DNA from: Woeseiaceae bacterium
GTDB lineage: Bacteria > Pseudomonadota > Gammaproteobacteria > Steroidobacterales > Woeseiaceae
Direction: 5' to 3'
DNA length: 64,000 bases
Assembly (NCBI GenBank): GCA_021773035.1
Contig: JAJFKU010000045.1
Location: 124,001-188,000, forward strand
A program made the position numbers and the translations under genes. Of the stretch, positions 34,684 to 48,772 are shown one piece after another (within the stretch, counting starts at the first letter, position 1; each line of letters begins with the position of its first letter). The notes under the pieces were generated by a model that was given only the letters and a program-made list of their open reading frames with translations, made no database searches and was not told the origin of the DNA.

Positions 34684-35595
34684 TTACTGGGCTGCGCTCG
34701 TCGTAAGCCGATCGTCGAATACCCACTTGTACTCAAAACGAACGATGTCGTATTCATTTGCCACCTCAGGCGGGAAGGGGTCGAACGGCGAGGCGCGTTG
34801 CAAAATATCGAGCGCCGCAAGGTCGAGGATTGTGGAGCCGCTGGACTTGCGGATGACCGCCTCTATCAGGTCGCCTGATACGTCAACCGCCACCGTCAAC
34901 GTCGGGCTGCCGGAGATGTCGCCGACGCCGTTAAGCTCGGGCAGGTAGGAGGCGCCGACACTCTCGATGCGTTGCCTCCAGGTATCGACGTAAGTCGCGA
35001 TCACGGATTCGCTCGTGTCGACGCTGACGATCAACTGGCGCGGCTCGTCGTCGCGGATCAGCATCGTCGCCCGGGCGTCCTGCGGTAGCGGCAAAGTGAC
35101 TTCGCTGCCGGCCTCCATCGCCATCGCGGTCGTAGTTTCGGGCTGCGGCTGTGATCGTGGATCGATCTTGACCACGCGATCAGAGGCGTTCCGAGAGGCT
35201 AACAGCTCATCGGCGGACCGTTCGTGTGTCTGAGCGTCGAGCAGAGCGGTGCCGTCTTCCCGGCCATCGTTATCGACCGGCAGCGCGCTTTGCAGCGGCG
35301 CGGTGGGTCTGACCTGCTCGCTGGTATTGCCGCCACCTTCCTGGCTGGCCTGCGCGAGGTAGGCCGCTTCATCCGGACGGTCAATTTGCTGGTCGGTATC
35401 CGCGACTATAGTCACATCGAGTGAGATCGCGCTCCCGAACGGGTTGGTGATTTCCGGATTGAAGGTGATACCGATGATCAGGACGCCGTGAACCAGGGCC
35501 GCCAGAAACAACATGGCGGGCAACCGGTCCGGCACGGGCGGTGTAACCAGTCGCAGCTCGTCGAGCGGATCGCTGTTTGGCGCAACGTTGGGCAT
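34684..35595 (-). CDS. TonB family protein (TonB3-like)
   Basis: The 303 residues include one membrane anchor (PAMLFLAALVHGVLIIGITF, about 27-46), a long disordered periplasmic region rich in Asp, Gln and Glu, and a C-terminal TonB domain (YVDTWRQRIESVGASYLP, AVDVSGDLIEAVIRKSSGS, ALDILQRASPFDPFPP). The gene occupies the position of P. aeruginosa tonB3 (PA0406), which is required for twitching motility. I infer the same role rather than siderophore uptake. It starts three bases after gshB. Confidence 0.85.
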   Translation of the reverse strand: MPNVAPNSDPLDELRLVTPPVPDRLPAMLFLAALVHGVLIIGITFNPEITNPFGSAISLDVTIVADTDQQIDRPDEAAYLAQASQEGGGNTSEQVRPTAPLQSALPVDNDGREDGTALLDAQTHERSADELLASRNASDRVVKIDPRSQPQPETTTAMAMEAGSEVTLPLPQDARATMLIRDDEPRQLIVSVDTSESVIATYVDTWRQRIESVGASYLPELNGVGDISGSPTLTVAVDVSGDLIEAVIRKSSGSTILDLAALDILQRASPFDPFPPEVANEYDIVRFEYKWVFDDRLTTSAAQ

Positions 35596-35598
35596 TCG

Positions 35599-36576
35599 CT
35601 ATTTTCCGGCTATGGCATCAAACAGGAGCCCGGCAATGTTCAGGTCGAATTCGCGGTCAAGTTCACGAATGCCGGTCGGGCTCGTCACGTTGACTTCGGT
35701 CATGTAATCGCCGATGACATCGATACCGGCGAAGATGACGCCATGGTCGCGTAACACCGGTCCGACCTGTGCGCAGATACGCTGATCGGCTGCCGAGAGT
35801 TCCTGCCCCCGGGTAGTCGCGCCCGCGACAATGTTGCCACGGTTGTCGTCACCGGTCGGAATTCGCGCCAGCGCATACGGTACCGGCTCGCCATCAATCA
35901 ACAGAATTCGCTTGTCCCCCTGCGTGATTTCCGGAATATAGACCTGCGCCATCGCAAAACGCTGTCCGTAGTCTGTCAGCGTTTCAAAAATCACATTGGC
36001 GTTGTTGTCGCCTTTCTTAACGACGAAAATCGAGCGCCCGCCCATACCATCGAGCGGTTTGACGACAATGCGCTCATGTTCGGCGAGGAACGCCTTCATC
36101 TCCGCCATCGAGCGCGTGATCAGCGTCAGCGGCGTGCAGTCCGGAAACCAGGCGGTATAGGCTTTTTCGTTCATGTCGCGCAGCGCCTGCGGTGCGTTGA
36201 CAATTAACGCGCCCGCCGCACGGGCGCGGTCGAGAATATAGGTCGTATAGACATACTCCATATCGAACGGCGGATCCTTGCGCATCAGGATAACGTCGAG
36301 ATCGCCGAGTTCGAGTTCCTGTCGGGCGCCGAAATCGAACCAGTCGTCATAATCGTCGCGCACGGCAAGCCGTGTCGAGTGGCCGATCGCCGTGCCTGAG
36401 AGCATGCAGAGGTCTTGCTGCTCGAAATAGTGAATCTCGGCGCCACGACGATCTGCCTCGAGCAGCATCGCGAATGAAGAGTCCTTCTTCGCCGTAATGG
36501 ACCCGATCGGGTCCATGACAATGCCGAGTTTTAGCGCTTTTTCAGCCATCTTCTTAGCTTCGAGAGTGGTTTGCAT
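35599..36576 (-). CDS. gshB: Glutathione synthetase
   Basis: GshB ligates glycine to gamma-glutamylcysteine. The ATP-grasp enzyme (325 residues) has KLGIVMDPIGSI near the start, LMRKDPPFDMEYVYTTYIL, KPLDGMGGRSIFVVKKGD and FAGIDVIGDYMTEVNVTSPTGIRE. An in-frame ATG at 36549 would give a start (MAEKALKLGIVMDP) closer to E. coli GshB and may be the real one; neither start has a good ribosome site. It is divergent from pilG, as in P. aeruginosa. Confidence 0.94.
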   Translation of the reverse strand: MQTTLEAKKMAEKALKLGIVMDPIGSITAKKDSSFAMLLEADRRGAEIHYFEQQDLCMLSGTAIGHSTRLAVRDDYDDWFDFGARQELELGDLDVILMRKDPPFDMEYVYTTYILDRARAAGALIVNAPQALRDMNEKAYTAWFPDCTPLTLITRSMAEMKAFLAEHERIVVKPLDGMGGRSIFVVKKGDNNANVIFETLTDYGQRFAMAQVYIPEITQGDKRILLIDGEPVPYALARIPTGDDNRGNIVAGATTRGQELSAADQRICAQVGPVLRDHGVIFAGIDVIGDYMTEVNVTSPTGIRELDREFDLNIAGLLFDAIAGK

Positions 36577-36708
36577 GGAATGCGGCCAACTATACCGCGA
36601 AATCTGTCGTAAGCACCGGAAATCTCGTGATTTTGCTTATCGTGGCGGGCGTCGTAGCGGGCTTTATGTCAATATGGTAAAAGTCGCTTTTCAACGTGGG
36701 GAAAATTG

Positions 36709-37101
36709 GTGTCTGCTAACGCATCTCGAAGTCTTAACGGGCTAAAAATTCTGGTTATCGATGACAGCAAAACGATCCGCAGAACAGCGGAAACCCTGTT
36801 GTCGAAAGAGGGCTGCCAGGTATTCACGGCGATCGATGGCTTTGATGCCTTGTCGAAAATTGCCGATCACCAGCCCGATCTTATCTTTGTGGATATCATG
36901 ATGCCGCGACTAGACGGCTACGAGACCTGCTCGTTGATCAAGCACAACAAGGTTTTCAAGACGACACCCGTCATCATGTTGTCGAGCAAGGACGGTTTGT
37001 TCGACCGTGCCCGTGGCAGAATCGTCGGCTCCGAACAATATCTCACCAAGCCGTTCACCAAGGACGAATTGCTTGGCGCGATCTCAAATCAGATTAACTA
37101 A
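36709..37101 (+). CDS. pilG: Twitching motility response regulator PilG
   Basis: The 130-residue single receiver domain has LKILVIDDSKTIRRTAETLL, the phosphoacceptor Asp in IFVDIMMPRLDGYETC and the late GSEQYLTKPFTKDELLGAI, nearly identical to P. aeruginosa PilG. PilG accepts phosphate from ChpA and promotes pilus extension and cAMP signalling. I prefer the GTG at 36709 over the preceding TTG because GGGGA lies six to seven bases upstream. Confidence 0.95.
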   Translation: MSANASRSLNGLKILVIDDSKTIRRTAETLLSKEGCQVFTAIDGFDALSKIADHQPDLIFVDIMMPRLDGYETCSLIKHNKVFKTTPVIMLSSKDGLFDRARGRIVGSEQYLTKPFTKDELLGAISNQIN

Positions 37102-37111
37102 GGGATTCAAG

Positions 37112-37477
37112 ATGGCAGTTGTACTCATCATTGATGACTCACCGACTGAGCTGCATTTGTTTCAGAATACACTCGAAAAAGCCGGTTTTGATACCCTCGT
37201 CGCCGACAGCGGCGAAGAGGGCCTGAAGGTTGCCAGGACCGCGCATCCGGATTGCATATTGATGGATGTCGTGATGCCGGGCATGAACGGTTTCCAGGCA
37301 ACGAGGCAGTTGACGAAAGACCCGCAGACGGCCGGGATTCCGGTCATCATGATCACAACCAAGGATCAGGAGACGGACAAGATCTGGGGTATGCGCCAGG
37401 GTGCTGTCGAGTATCTGGTCAAGCCGGTTGCCAACAAGGAACTTATTGCGATGATCAATACGGTGATGGCCGCCTGA
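37112..37477 (+). CDS. pilH: Twitching motility response regulator PilH
   Basis: The 121-residue receiver domain is the same length as P. aeruginosa PilH: MAVVLIIDDSPTELHLFQ, the phosphoacceptor in CILMDVVMPGMNGFQATR and the terminal VKPVANKELIAMI. PilH acts against PilG in control of PilT-driven retraction. The frame extends upstream to 37007 inside pilG, but the ATG at 37112 has an AGGGA ribosome site and the right N-terminus. Confidence 0.95.
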   Translation: MAVVLIIDDSPTELHLFQNTLEKAGFDTLVADSGEEGLKVARTAHPDCILMDVVMPGMNGFQATRQLTKDPQTAGIPVIMITTKDQETDKIWGMRQGAVEYLVKPVANKELIAMINTVMAA

Positions 37478-38041
37478 ATGAGTAGTTCCGCGGATCTGGC
37501 GGCGCTGGTTGAGCAACCGTTTGAGCTGTTGCAGGAAATGGAACAGCGCAGCCGAGTGGCGCACGCTGGCCAGGGCTCAGGTTCGGGGCCGGCAGAATGG
37601 GTCGGTGTCGGGTTCCGTATCGGCGAGGAGCGCTTTGTCGCAAATCGAGAGCAGGTCCGGGAGGTGTTGATGTTGCCCGAATCGATGACTCGGGTGCCGG
37701 GTGCCGACCGCTGGTTGTTGGGTATCGCGAACCTGCGTGGTCATTTGCTGCCGCTGGTGGATCTCAAGCTTATGCTCGGTAGTGGCCGAACGACGCTGCG
37801 CCGAACAACGCGCGTCATATCGGTCAATCATCGCGAGGTGCCGGCCGGGCTCGTCGTTGACGAGGTCCTGGGTTTTCGGCGTTTTATGGATCATGAATTT
37901 GCGAACAAAATTCAGGAAACGGTCGTACGCTGCGATCGTTTTCTGGGCGGCGGTTTCCAGCGAGGTGAAGAGTCCTGGCCGGTGTTCAATTTGTCCGATT
38001 TAGTCGAAAGCAATACGTTTCTGCAGGCAGCTGCGGAATAA
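37478..38041 (+). CDS. pilI: CheW-like adaptor PilI
   Basis: The 187-residue protein consists of a CheW domain (GVGFRIGEERFVANREQVREVL, GVPGADRWLLGIANLRGHLLPL-type block, VDEVLGFRRF). It couples the PilJ receptor to the ChpA kinase. Its ATG follows the pilH stop with no gap (TGAATG), indicating coupled translation. Confidence 0.92.
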   Translation: MSSSADLAALVEQPFELLQEMEQRSRVAHAGQGSGSGPAEWVGVGFRIGEERFVANREQVREVLMLPESMTRVPGADRWLLGIANLRGHLLPLVDLKLMLGSGRTTLRRTTRVISVNHREVPAGLVVDEVLGFRRFMDHEFANKIQETVVRCDRFLGGGFQRGEESWPVFNLSDLVESNTFLQAAAE

Positions 38042-38051
38042 AAGGTGAATG

Positions 38052-40052
38052 ATGGCCAGTAAAATCGACAATACATCCAGTTTCCGGGCAGTCGCGGGAT
38101 TCACGGTATTCCTGCTCGTAGGTGCTGCGGCATTGATGTACCTGCAATCCGGGGGCGCCAGTCCTTCGGCCGCAAAGCTTGCGGCGCTATCGCAGGCGAT
38201 TCCGACCCAGGCGGCGCGAGCGCTGGCCGGCGAAAGCGGTGCATTCGACGCGCTGGACGCCAGTGTGAAAAGCGTGGCGGCACTGCGCCGCAGCGGTGCA
38301 CCCGGTCGTTCGTCCGACTGGCAGCAACTGGAATCGCGTGCCGCGGCGATACTGGCCCGGCGCGCAGAAGTTGAAGCAGCCCTCACGGCCGCGAATAGTA
38401 TCGCGGGCGATGCTGCGTCCGTCGTCGTGTCGTCGAACGGACTTATGGACCGGTCCGGTGCCGCGGCGACACTGCAGGAGTTTCAGCAGCGTGCCGATCG
38501 TATTCGTGAAACGGCGGCGGGTTTACCCAACGGCGGCGAAAGCGCGGCCAGTGCGATAGCCGAAGACCTGGGTTTTCTGCGTAACGTCGCTAATGCACTG
38601 GACGGCGCGCCGAGCGACCTGGATATACGCGCGCTGAATGGTGAAGATCGGGAGGCTGCGTTGCTACCGGTCCTCAACAGCCTGGAGAATATGGAAGCGC
38701 AGTCGACGATTCTTGGCGGCAGCATCGGCGCTGTTAGTGCGCTCGTGGATACACAGGGCGAGCTGACGGCGAGTGCCGAAGTATTGCTGGGGTCGGCGTT
38801 CGGTTCCGGCGGCGAGTCCAAACTGCCCGGTTTTCTGGGTAATTCATGGCTTCCCGTGGGTTTGATCGTTGTCGCATCGCTGCTGGTCCTCGGTTTGCTG
38901 GCGCTGCATGCTAAAAGCTCTGTCTTCGAGCAGGTCGCACGCGAGCAGGCAGAACAAAACGAGCGCAACCAGCAGGCTATTCTGCGGCTTCTCGATGAGA
39001 TGGGCAGTCTCGCCGACGGCGATCTGACCGTCGAGGCGACGGTAACGGAGGATATTACCGGCACGATTGCCGATTCCTTCAACTTTGCTATTGAAGAGCT
39101 TCGTAAACTTGTGGCGACGGTAAATGATACGGCGCTCATGGTTGATACAGCGACCAAGCAAACGGAAAACACAGCAGCGCATCTTGCCAAAGCGGCGGAC
39201 AACCAGGCCAAGGAGATTAACGCGGCAACGGAATCGATCGTATCGATGGCGGCGTCGATCGAAGAGGTTTCCGGTAATGCCGAACGTTCGTCCGACGTCG
39301 CGCGCCATTCGGTGGAAGTTGCGCACAAGGGCGGCGAGGCCGTACGTCGAACAATCGATGGTATGAACGCTATTCGGGAGACGATTCAGGAGACGTCGAA
39401 ACGTATCAAGCGGCTGGGCGAAAGTTCGCAGGAGATCGGCAATATCGTTGAACTCATTAACGATATCGCCGAGCAGACCAATATCCTCGCTCTGAACGCT
39501 TCGATTCAGGCATCGATGGCCGGTGAGGCGGGACGCGGTTTCGCCGTGGTTGCCGACGAGGTGCAGCGGCTCGCCGAACGCTCAACGAACGCCACTAAAC
39601 AGATCGAGGTCCTGGTAAGAACGATTCAGGCGGATACCAACGAAGCCGTCGTCTCCATGGAGCGCAGTACGACGGACGTTGTCGGCGGAGCGCTGCTGGC
39701 CGAAAATGCCGGCGCGGCACTCGATGAGATCGAGCAGGTCTCGAATCAGATCGCCAGCCTCGTGCAGAATATCTCCAGCTCAGCACGCCAGCAGGCGGGA
39801 TCGGCGGCCGACGTAACTCGCCGCACTACCCGCTTACGTGAGATCGGTCATCAGACCGGCCAGGCGACAACGGCAACCGCGGCGTCGATTTCCAAGCTGT
39901 CGGAGCTTGCTACTCAGCTGCGGAAAACGGTGGAAGGATTCGCGCTGCCTGTGGAGATGATGCAAGCGAGTTCACTGGCGCGAACGTCGTCGAACGTACA
40001 ACAGGTAGCATCGCCGCAAGCTCCTGCCGGTGGTCAGGCGAAAGCCGGATAA
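38052..40052 (+). CDS. pilJ: Type IV pilus methyl-accepting chemotaxis receptor PilJ
   Basis: The 666-residue receptor has membrane helix 1 (about 13-34), an Ala/Ser-rich periplasmic helical domain, helix 2 (GNSWLPVGLIVVASLLVLGLL, about 257-280), a HAMP region and a cytoplasmic signalling hairpin. The tip is IAEQTNILALNASIQASMAGE, the PilJ version of the MCP tip. PilJ senses pilus-linked surface contact in P. aeruginosa. Two ATGs are adjacent (38049, 38052); the second has better spacing to AAGG. Confidence 0.95.
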   Translation: MASKIDNTSSFRAVAGFTVFLLVGAAALMYLQSGGASPSAAKLAALSQAIPTQAARALAGESGAFDALDASVKSVAALRRSGAPGRSSDWQQLESRAAAILARRAEVEAALTAANSIAGDAASVVVSSNGLMDRSGAAATLQEFQQRADRIRETAAGLPNGGESAASAIAEDLGFLRNVANALDGAPSDLDIRALNGEDREAALLPVLNSLENMEAQSTILGGSIGAVSALVDTQGELTASAEVLLGSAFGSGGESKLPGFLGNSWLPVGLIVVASLLVLGLLALHAKSSVFEQVAREQAEQNERNQQAILRLLDEMGSLADGDLTVEATVTEDITGTIADSFNFAIEELRKLVATVNDTALMVDTATKQTENTAAHLAKAADNQAKEINAATESIVSMAASIEEVSGNAERSSDVARHSVEVAHKGGEAVRRTIDGMNAIRETIQETSKRIKRLGESSQEIGNIVELINDIAEQTNILALNASIQASMAGEAGRGFAVVADEVQRLAERSTNATKQIEVLVRTIQADTNEAVVSMERSTTDVVGGALLAENAGAALDEIEQVSNQIASLVQNISSSARQQAGSAADVTRRTTRLREIGHQTGQATTATAASISKLSELATQLRKTVEGFALPVEMMQASSLARTSSNVQQVASPQAPAGGQAKAG

Positions 40053-40086
40053 GTCACGGATTTTCGCGAGCGACACGGACTAGTAA

Positions 40087-45488
<5,402 letters not shown>

Positions 45489-45492
<4 letters not shown>

Positions 45493-45959
45493 GTGCTGAA
45501 TCCGAAGAGCTGTATAGCCTGCTGGTACCCTTGTCCGAGGATCGCCTGATCGTGCCGCGCGCCTGTGTTGCGGAAGTCGTGCGCTTCACTCAGGCCGAAA
45601 GACCGGAAGGTGCCCATAGCTGGATGATGGGGGCCGTCAACTGGAACGGCCGACCATTGCCGATCATCTCCTTCGAAGGTGCCCTCGGCAAGGAAGTGCC
45701 GCCTGCCAGCGGGCGAACCCGGGTAGTCGTGTTCCACGCCAGTACCGGGCAGCTCAAGGGTGGCCATTACGGCATCCTGACGCAGGGGTTTCCGCAACTG
45801 GTGCGCGTCAATCGAGACGTCCTCAAGCTTGAGTCTAAAGACGGCTGGGCGGAAGGTGCTCCGGTACTTTGCCGGGTGCGCATGATCAACGAGTTCCCGT
45901 TAATCCCCGACCTCGAGAAGCTTGAATCAATGCTCGCAACGGAATCGTTACAGACCTGA
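45489..45959 (+). CDS. chpC: Second CheW-like protein ChpC
   Basis: The 156-residue CheW-like protein (LYSLLVPLSEDRLIVPRACVAEVV, WMMGAVNWNGRPLPIISFE) overlaps the chpA stop (ATGA). In P. aeruginosa chpC lies after chpB and links additional receptors to ChpA. Here chpB is absent, so chpC follows chpA directly. It is the last recognisable gene of the Pil-Chp cluster. Confidence 0.88.
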
Positions 45960-46088
45960 CCCTGCTGCGCAAATGCCAGTGCATCGATGCCAGGGAGCCA
46001 TCTGACTGAACAGCTATCGAGCGGCGCTCCCGACTCGTCTGCCAAGACGTTCAAGCGCCTCGAAACACGAGTACGTCCGGACTCGAAT

Positions 46089-46823
46089 CTAACGCAGGTC
46101 GCCCCATAAAGACTGCAGGACGGCGAGCGCTGCGATAGCGGCGGATTCGGTGCGCAATACCCGCGGGCCAAGCGATACCGCTGTAAAGCCGGCGATACCG
46201 GCATCTTCAAGCTCAACGTCGCTAAAGCCCCCTTCCGGGCCGATCAGGATGCACACCTTGGTTTCCGGTGGGGGAGTGGATACCAGTGTTGTTGCCGCCC
46301 CCGGCACAAGAATCAGTTCAGCATCCACCGATTTGGGCTTGTCACCGAAAAAACTTCGCAACGGCGCCGGGGTATCGATCAGCGGCAATCGCGTGCGGCC
46401 TGATTGTTCGCAGGCGCTGGCGGCGATTTTTTGCCAGTGTTCGCGGCGTTTTTCGGCGCGCTCCGCCGGCAATTTGACGACGCCGTACTCGGTTAGCACC
46501 GGGGTCACACGCTTGACGCCCAGCTCGGTGGCTTTTTGCACCACAAAATCCATGCGTTCGCCGCGGGAAATGCCCTGTACGAGGTGAATCTTGAGTGGCG
46601 ACTCGGTGCCTGCTTCACGAGCGTCGCCGATCTTCAAAATCACCCGCGTCTTGGCGATGCTCTGAATCGTTGCGGCCCATTCCATGCCGTCACCGTTAAA
46701 CACGGTGAGCGGGTCGCCAACGCGTGCACGCAGTACTTTTCCGAGGTAGCGCGCGCGATCCCCGTCAAGCTCAAGTTCGGCACCGTTGATCAATGTGCCG
46801 GAAACCAATAGCCTCGTACTCAT
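46089..46823 (-). CDS. rsmE: 16S rRNA (uracil-1498-N3)-methyltransferase
   Basis: The 244-residue SPOUT methyltransferase has an N-terminal PUA-like part (YLGKVLRARVGDPLTVFNGDG), HLVQGISRGERMDFVVQKATELGV, ACEQSGRTRLP and the knot motif LIGPEGGFSDVE, ending in SLGPRVLRTESAAIAAL. RsmE methylates U1498 in 16S rRNA. I use the ATG at 46823; the frame opens seven codons earlier but the family N-terminus fits the shorter form. Confidence 0.95.
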   Translation of the reverse strand: MSTRLLVSGTLINGAELELDGDRARYLGKVLRARVGDPLTVFNGDGMEWAATIQSIAKTRVILKIGDAREAGTESPLKIHLVQGISRGERMDFVVQKATELGVKRVTPVLTEYGVVKLPAERAEKRREHWQKIAASACEQSGRTRLPLIDTPAPLRSFFGDKPKSVDAELILVPGAATTLVSTPPPETKVCILIGPEGGFSDVELEDAGIAGFTAVSLGPRVLRTESAAIAALAVLQSLWGDLR

Positions 46824-46849
46824 GTCAGCAAAATCATGTTCCAAAAATC

Positions 46850-47419
46850 GTGGCCCGCGACTATACCGTTAATCCGCAAGCCGGGCTGATCGAGTCTGCC
46901 CGGCTATGCCTCAGCCCCAATCGTGACGCCCGCCCGGTCGGCGCGGTGCCCGGGCTGATTCTGTTGCATGGTATCAGTCTGCCGCCGGGCAGTTTTGGCG
47001 GTGCCGAGATAGAGGCCCTGTTTCTCAACAGGCTGGACTGGGACGCGCATCCATACTTCGGCGAAATTCGGGGTCTGCAGGTATCGGCGCACCTGCTGCT
47101 GCGGCGCGATGGAGCGTTGCTGCAGTTCGTGCCGTTTACTGAGCGTGCCTGGCATGCCGGCGACTCGAGTTTTCGCGGTAAAAGCCGCTGTAACGATTAT
47201 TCTATCGGCATAGAGCTAGAGGGCGAGGATGATACGCCCTACGACGAACGCCAGTATCAGGCGCTGCCGGGCCTGCTGATTGCCCTGATGAATGCCTATC
47301 CGGACATTTCGGCGCGTGAGATTGCGGCTCATAGCGACGTTGCTCCCGGGCGTAAGACCGATCCAGGCCCTGCTTTCGACTGGCTGCGCTTGTATGATGC
47401 ACTTGGGGATCAACTCTAA
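46850..47419 (+). CDS. ampD: 1,6-anhydro-N-acetylmuramyl-L-alanine amidase AmpD
   Basis: The 189-residue zinc amidase has LILLHGISLPPG, ERAWHAGDSSFRG, DYSIGIELEG and the late zinc-site DVAPGRKTDPGPAFDW, matching AmpD (183 residues in E. coli). It acts in the cytosol on recycled anhydro-muropeptides, which in some species control ampC induction. The GTG at 46850 gives the expected N-terminus but lacks a clear ribosome site. It is divergent from rsmE and precedes ampE. Confidence 0.93.
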   Translation: MARDYTVNPQAGLIESARLCLSPNRDARPVGAVPGLILLHGISLPPGSFGGAEIEALFLNRLDWDAHPYFGEIRGLQVSAHLLLRRDGALLQFVPFTERAWHAGDSSFRGKSRCNDYSIGIELEGEDDTPYDERQYQALPGLLIALMNAYPDISAREIAAHSDVAPGRKTDPGPAFDWLRLYDALGDQL

Positions 47420-47430
47420 AACGGTATTTC

Positions 47431-48342
47431 ATGAATCTCATCGCCTTACTTATCGGACTGGTTATCGAGCGGCTTGCGACGCAGCTACTGCACTGGCGCC
47501 GCATGCGCTGGCTGGACCGCATCATAGACGCCGGTTTTCGGCAGGCGGCTCGTGTTGGCAACTGGCCTTCGCTGATACCGGTTGTCATGCTGGCTGCCGT
47601 GCTGGTGCTACCCGTCTTTGGCGTGATTTTCAGCCTGCGCGGGACATTGCAGGGCTTTACTTACCTGCTGCTCGCCATCGTGGTGTTGCTGTTCTCCATC
47701 GGGCCGAAAGACATTGGTGAGGAAGTTGGCGAGTACTGCAAGGCGCTGGAAGCCGAGGACGAAGAGCAAATTCAGAATGCCGCGAAGGCGATTATCGAGG
47801 CCGATGTGCCGACAGCGGCCCGTGAACGAATTTCACGCGTTGAGGAAGCGGTTTGTGTACAGGCCAATAACCGTTTGTTTGCCGTCATATTCTGGTTCGT
47901 GGTTCTCGGGCCCCTGGCCGCCTGGAGTTACCGCGTGACCGATCTGATTCGGCGACGCGCCGTGTTTTCCGCGGCAAGAGATGAGCAGGAGAACGGCAAT
48001 GTGGCTCGTATTCGCGACGCAGCCGAGATGCTGCACGGCTGGCTGGCCTGGGTGCCGGCACGGTTGACGGCCCTGGGTTATGCCACAGCAGGGCACGCCG
48101 ACGAGGCCATCGCTGCGCTGCGTGCGCCCACCGAGGACCGCGATGCCACGACGTCCGAGCATAGTGAGCACCTGCTAGCACGCGTCGGCGTGGCGGCCCT
48201 GGCGTTGCAGGATCGCGCCGACGAATCGATTACCGAGCGCGGCGTTCGCGGCGCAATGGCGGCTAACAAGCTGGTGTTTCGTCAACTGCTGATCTGGGCC
48301 GTCATCATTGCGGCGATGACGCTCTACGGCTTGACGCGTTGA
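47431..48342 (+). CDS. ampE: AmpE-like membrane protein
   Basis: The 303-residue CobD/AmpE-like membrane protein has an N-terminal MNLIALLIGLVIERLATQLLHW, hydrophobic segments near 47-65, 70-90 and 150-166 and a C-terminal helix. The order ampD-ampE is as in enterobacteria. AmpE is a putative sensory or transport protein of unclear role in beta-lactamase regulation. Confidence 0.88.
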   Translation: MNLIALLIGLVIERLATQLLHWRRMRWLDRIIDAGFRQAARVGNWPSLIPVVMLAAVLVLPVFGVIFSLRGTLQGFTYLLLAIVVLLFSIGPKDIGEEVGEYCKALEAEDEEQIQNAAKAIIEADVPTAARERISRVEEAVCVQANNRLFAVIFWFVVLGPLAAWSYRVTDLIRRRAVFSAARDEQENGNVARIRDAAEMLHGWLAWVPARLTALGYATAGHADEAIAALRAPTEDRDATTSEHSEHLLARVGVAALALQDRADESITERGVRGAMAANKLVFRQLLIWAVIIAAMTLYGLTR

Positions 48343-48770
48343 CGTTGACGATCCGACCGGCGGTTGCCGGGGATCTGGATGCGAGCATTGCGCTGCTGCA
48401 GGACGCCGGGCTGCCGAGCGCCGATCTTACGCTCGGCAAGATCGCTTTAGTAGCAGAAAAAGATCAGTTGTTTCAGGGTGTTATTGGCATGGAATCGTTT
48501 GGCAGGACGGCGTTGTTGCGCTCCCTGATCGTATCTCCGGCTGCTCGCGGCAGCGGCGTCGGACCGGCGCTGGTGACTGCACTGGAAGCTGCCTGCGTTG
48601 CCGATAGTGTTGGTGAGCTCTGGCTGTTGACGATAGAGGCCGATCGTTTCTTTGAGAAACTCGGTTACGTTGTCCGACAACGTGACGATGCACCGGACAG
48701 CATCCGTAGCACGGGCGAATTCTCAGGGCTGTGCCCCGACGACGCCGTATTGATGTCGAAGGCGCTATAG
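48339..48770 (+). CDS. GNAT-family N-acetyltransferase (ArsN2-like)
   Basis: The 143-residue GNAT protein has MTIRPAVAGDLDASIALLQDAGLP, LRSLIVSPAARGSGVG as the acetyl-CoA loop and LWLLTIEADRFFEKLGY, the pattern of the ArsN2 group linked to arsenic or phosphinothricin-type N-acetylation. No arsenic genes are nearby, so the substrate is uncertain. A second in-frame TTG at 48345 gives the more typical start MTIRPA. It overlaps the ampE stop. Confidence 0.8.
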   Translation: MTLTIRPAVAGDLDASIALLQDAGLPSADLTLGKIALVAEKDQLFQGVIGMESFGRTALLRSLIVSPAARGSGVGPALVTALEAACVADSVGELWLLTIEADRFFEKLGYVVRQRDDAPDSIRSTGEFSGLCPDDAVLMSKAL

Positions 48771-48772
48771 AG

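Noticed and set aside
45960..46088. Gap after chpC inspected for chpB or chpD remnants
   Set aside because: The 129 bases contain no recognisable coding remnant, RNA or hairpin.
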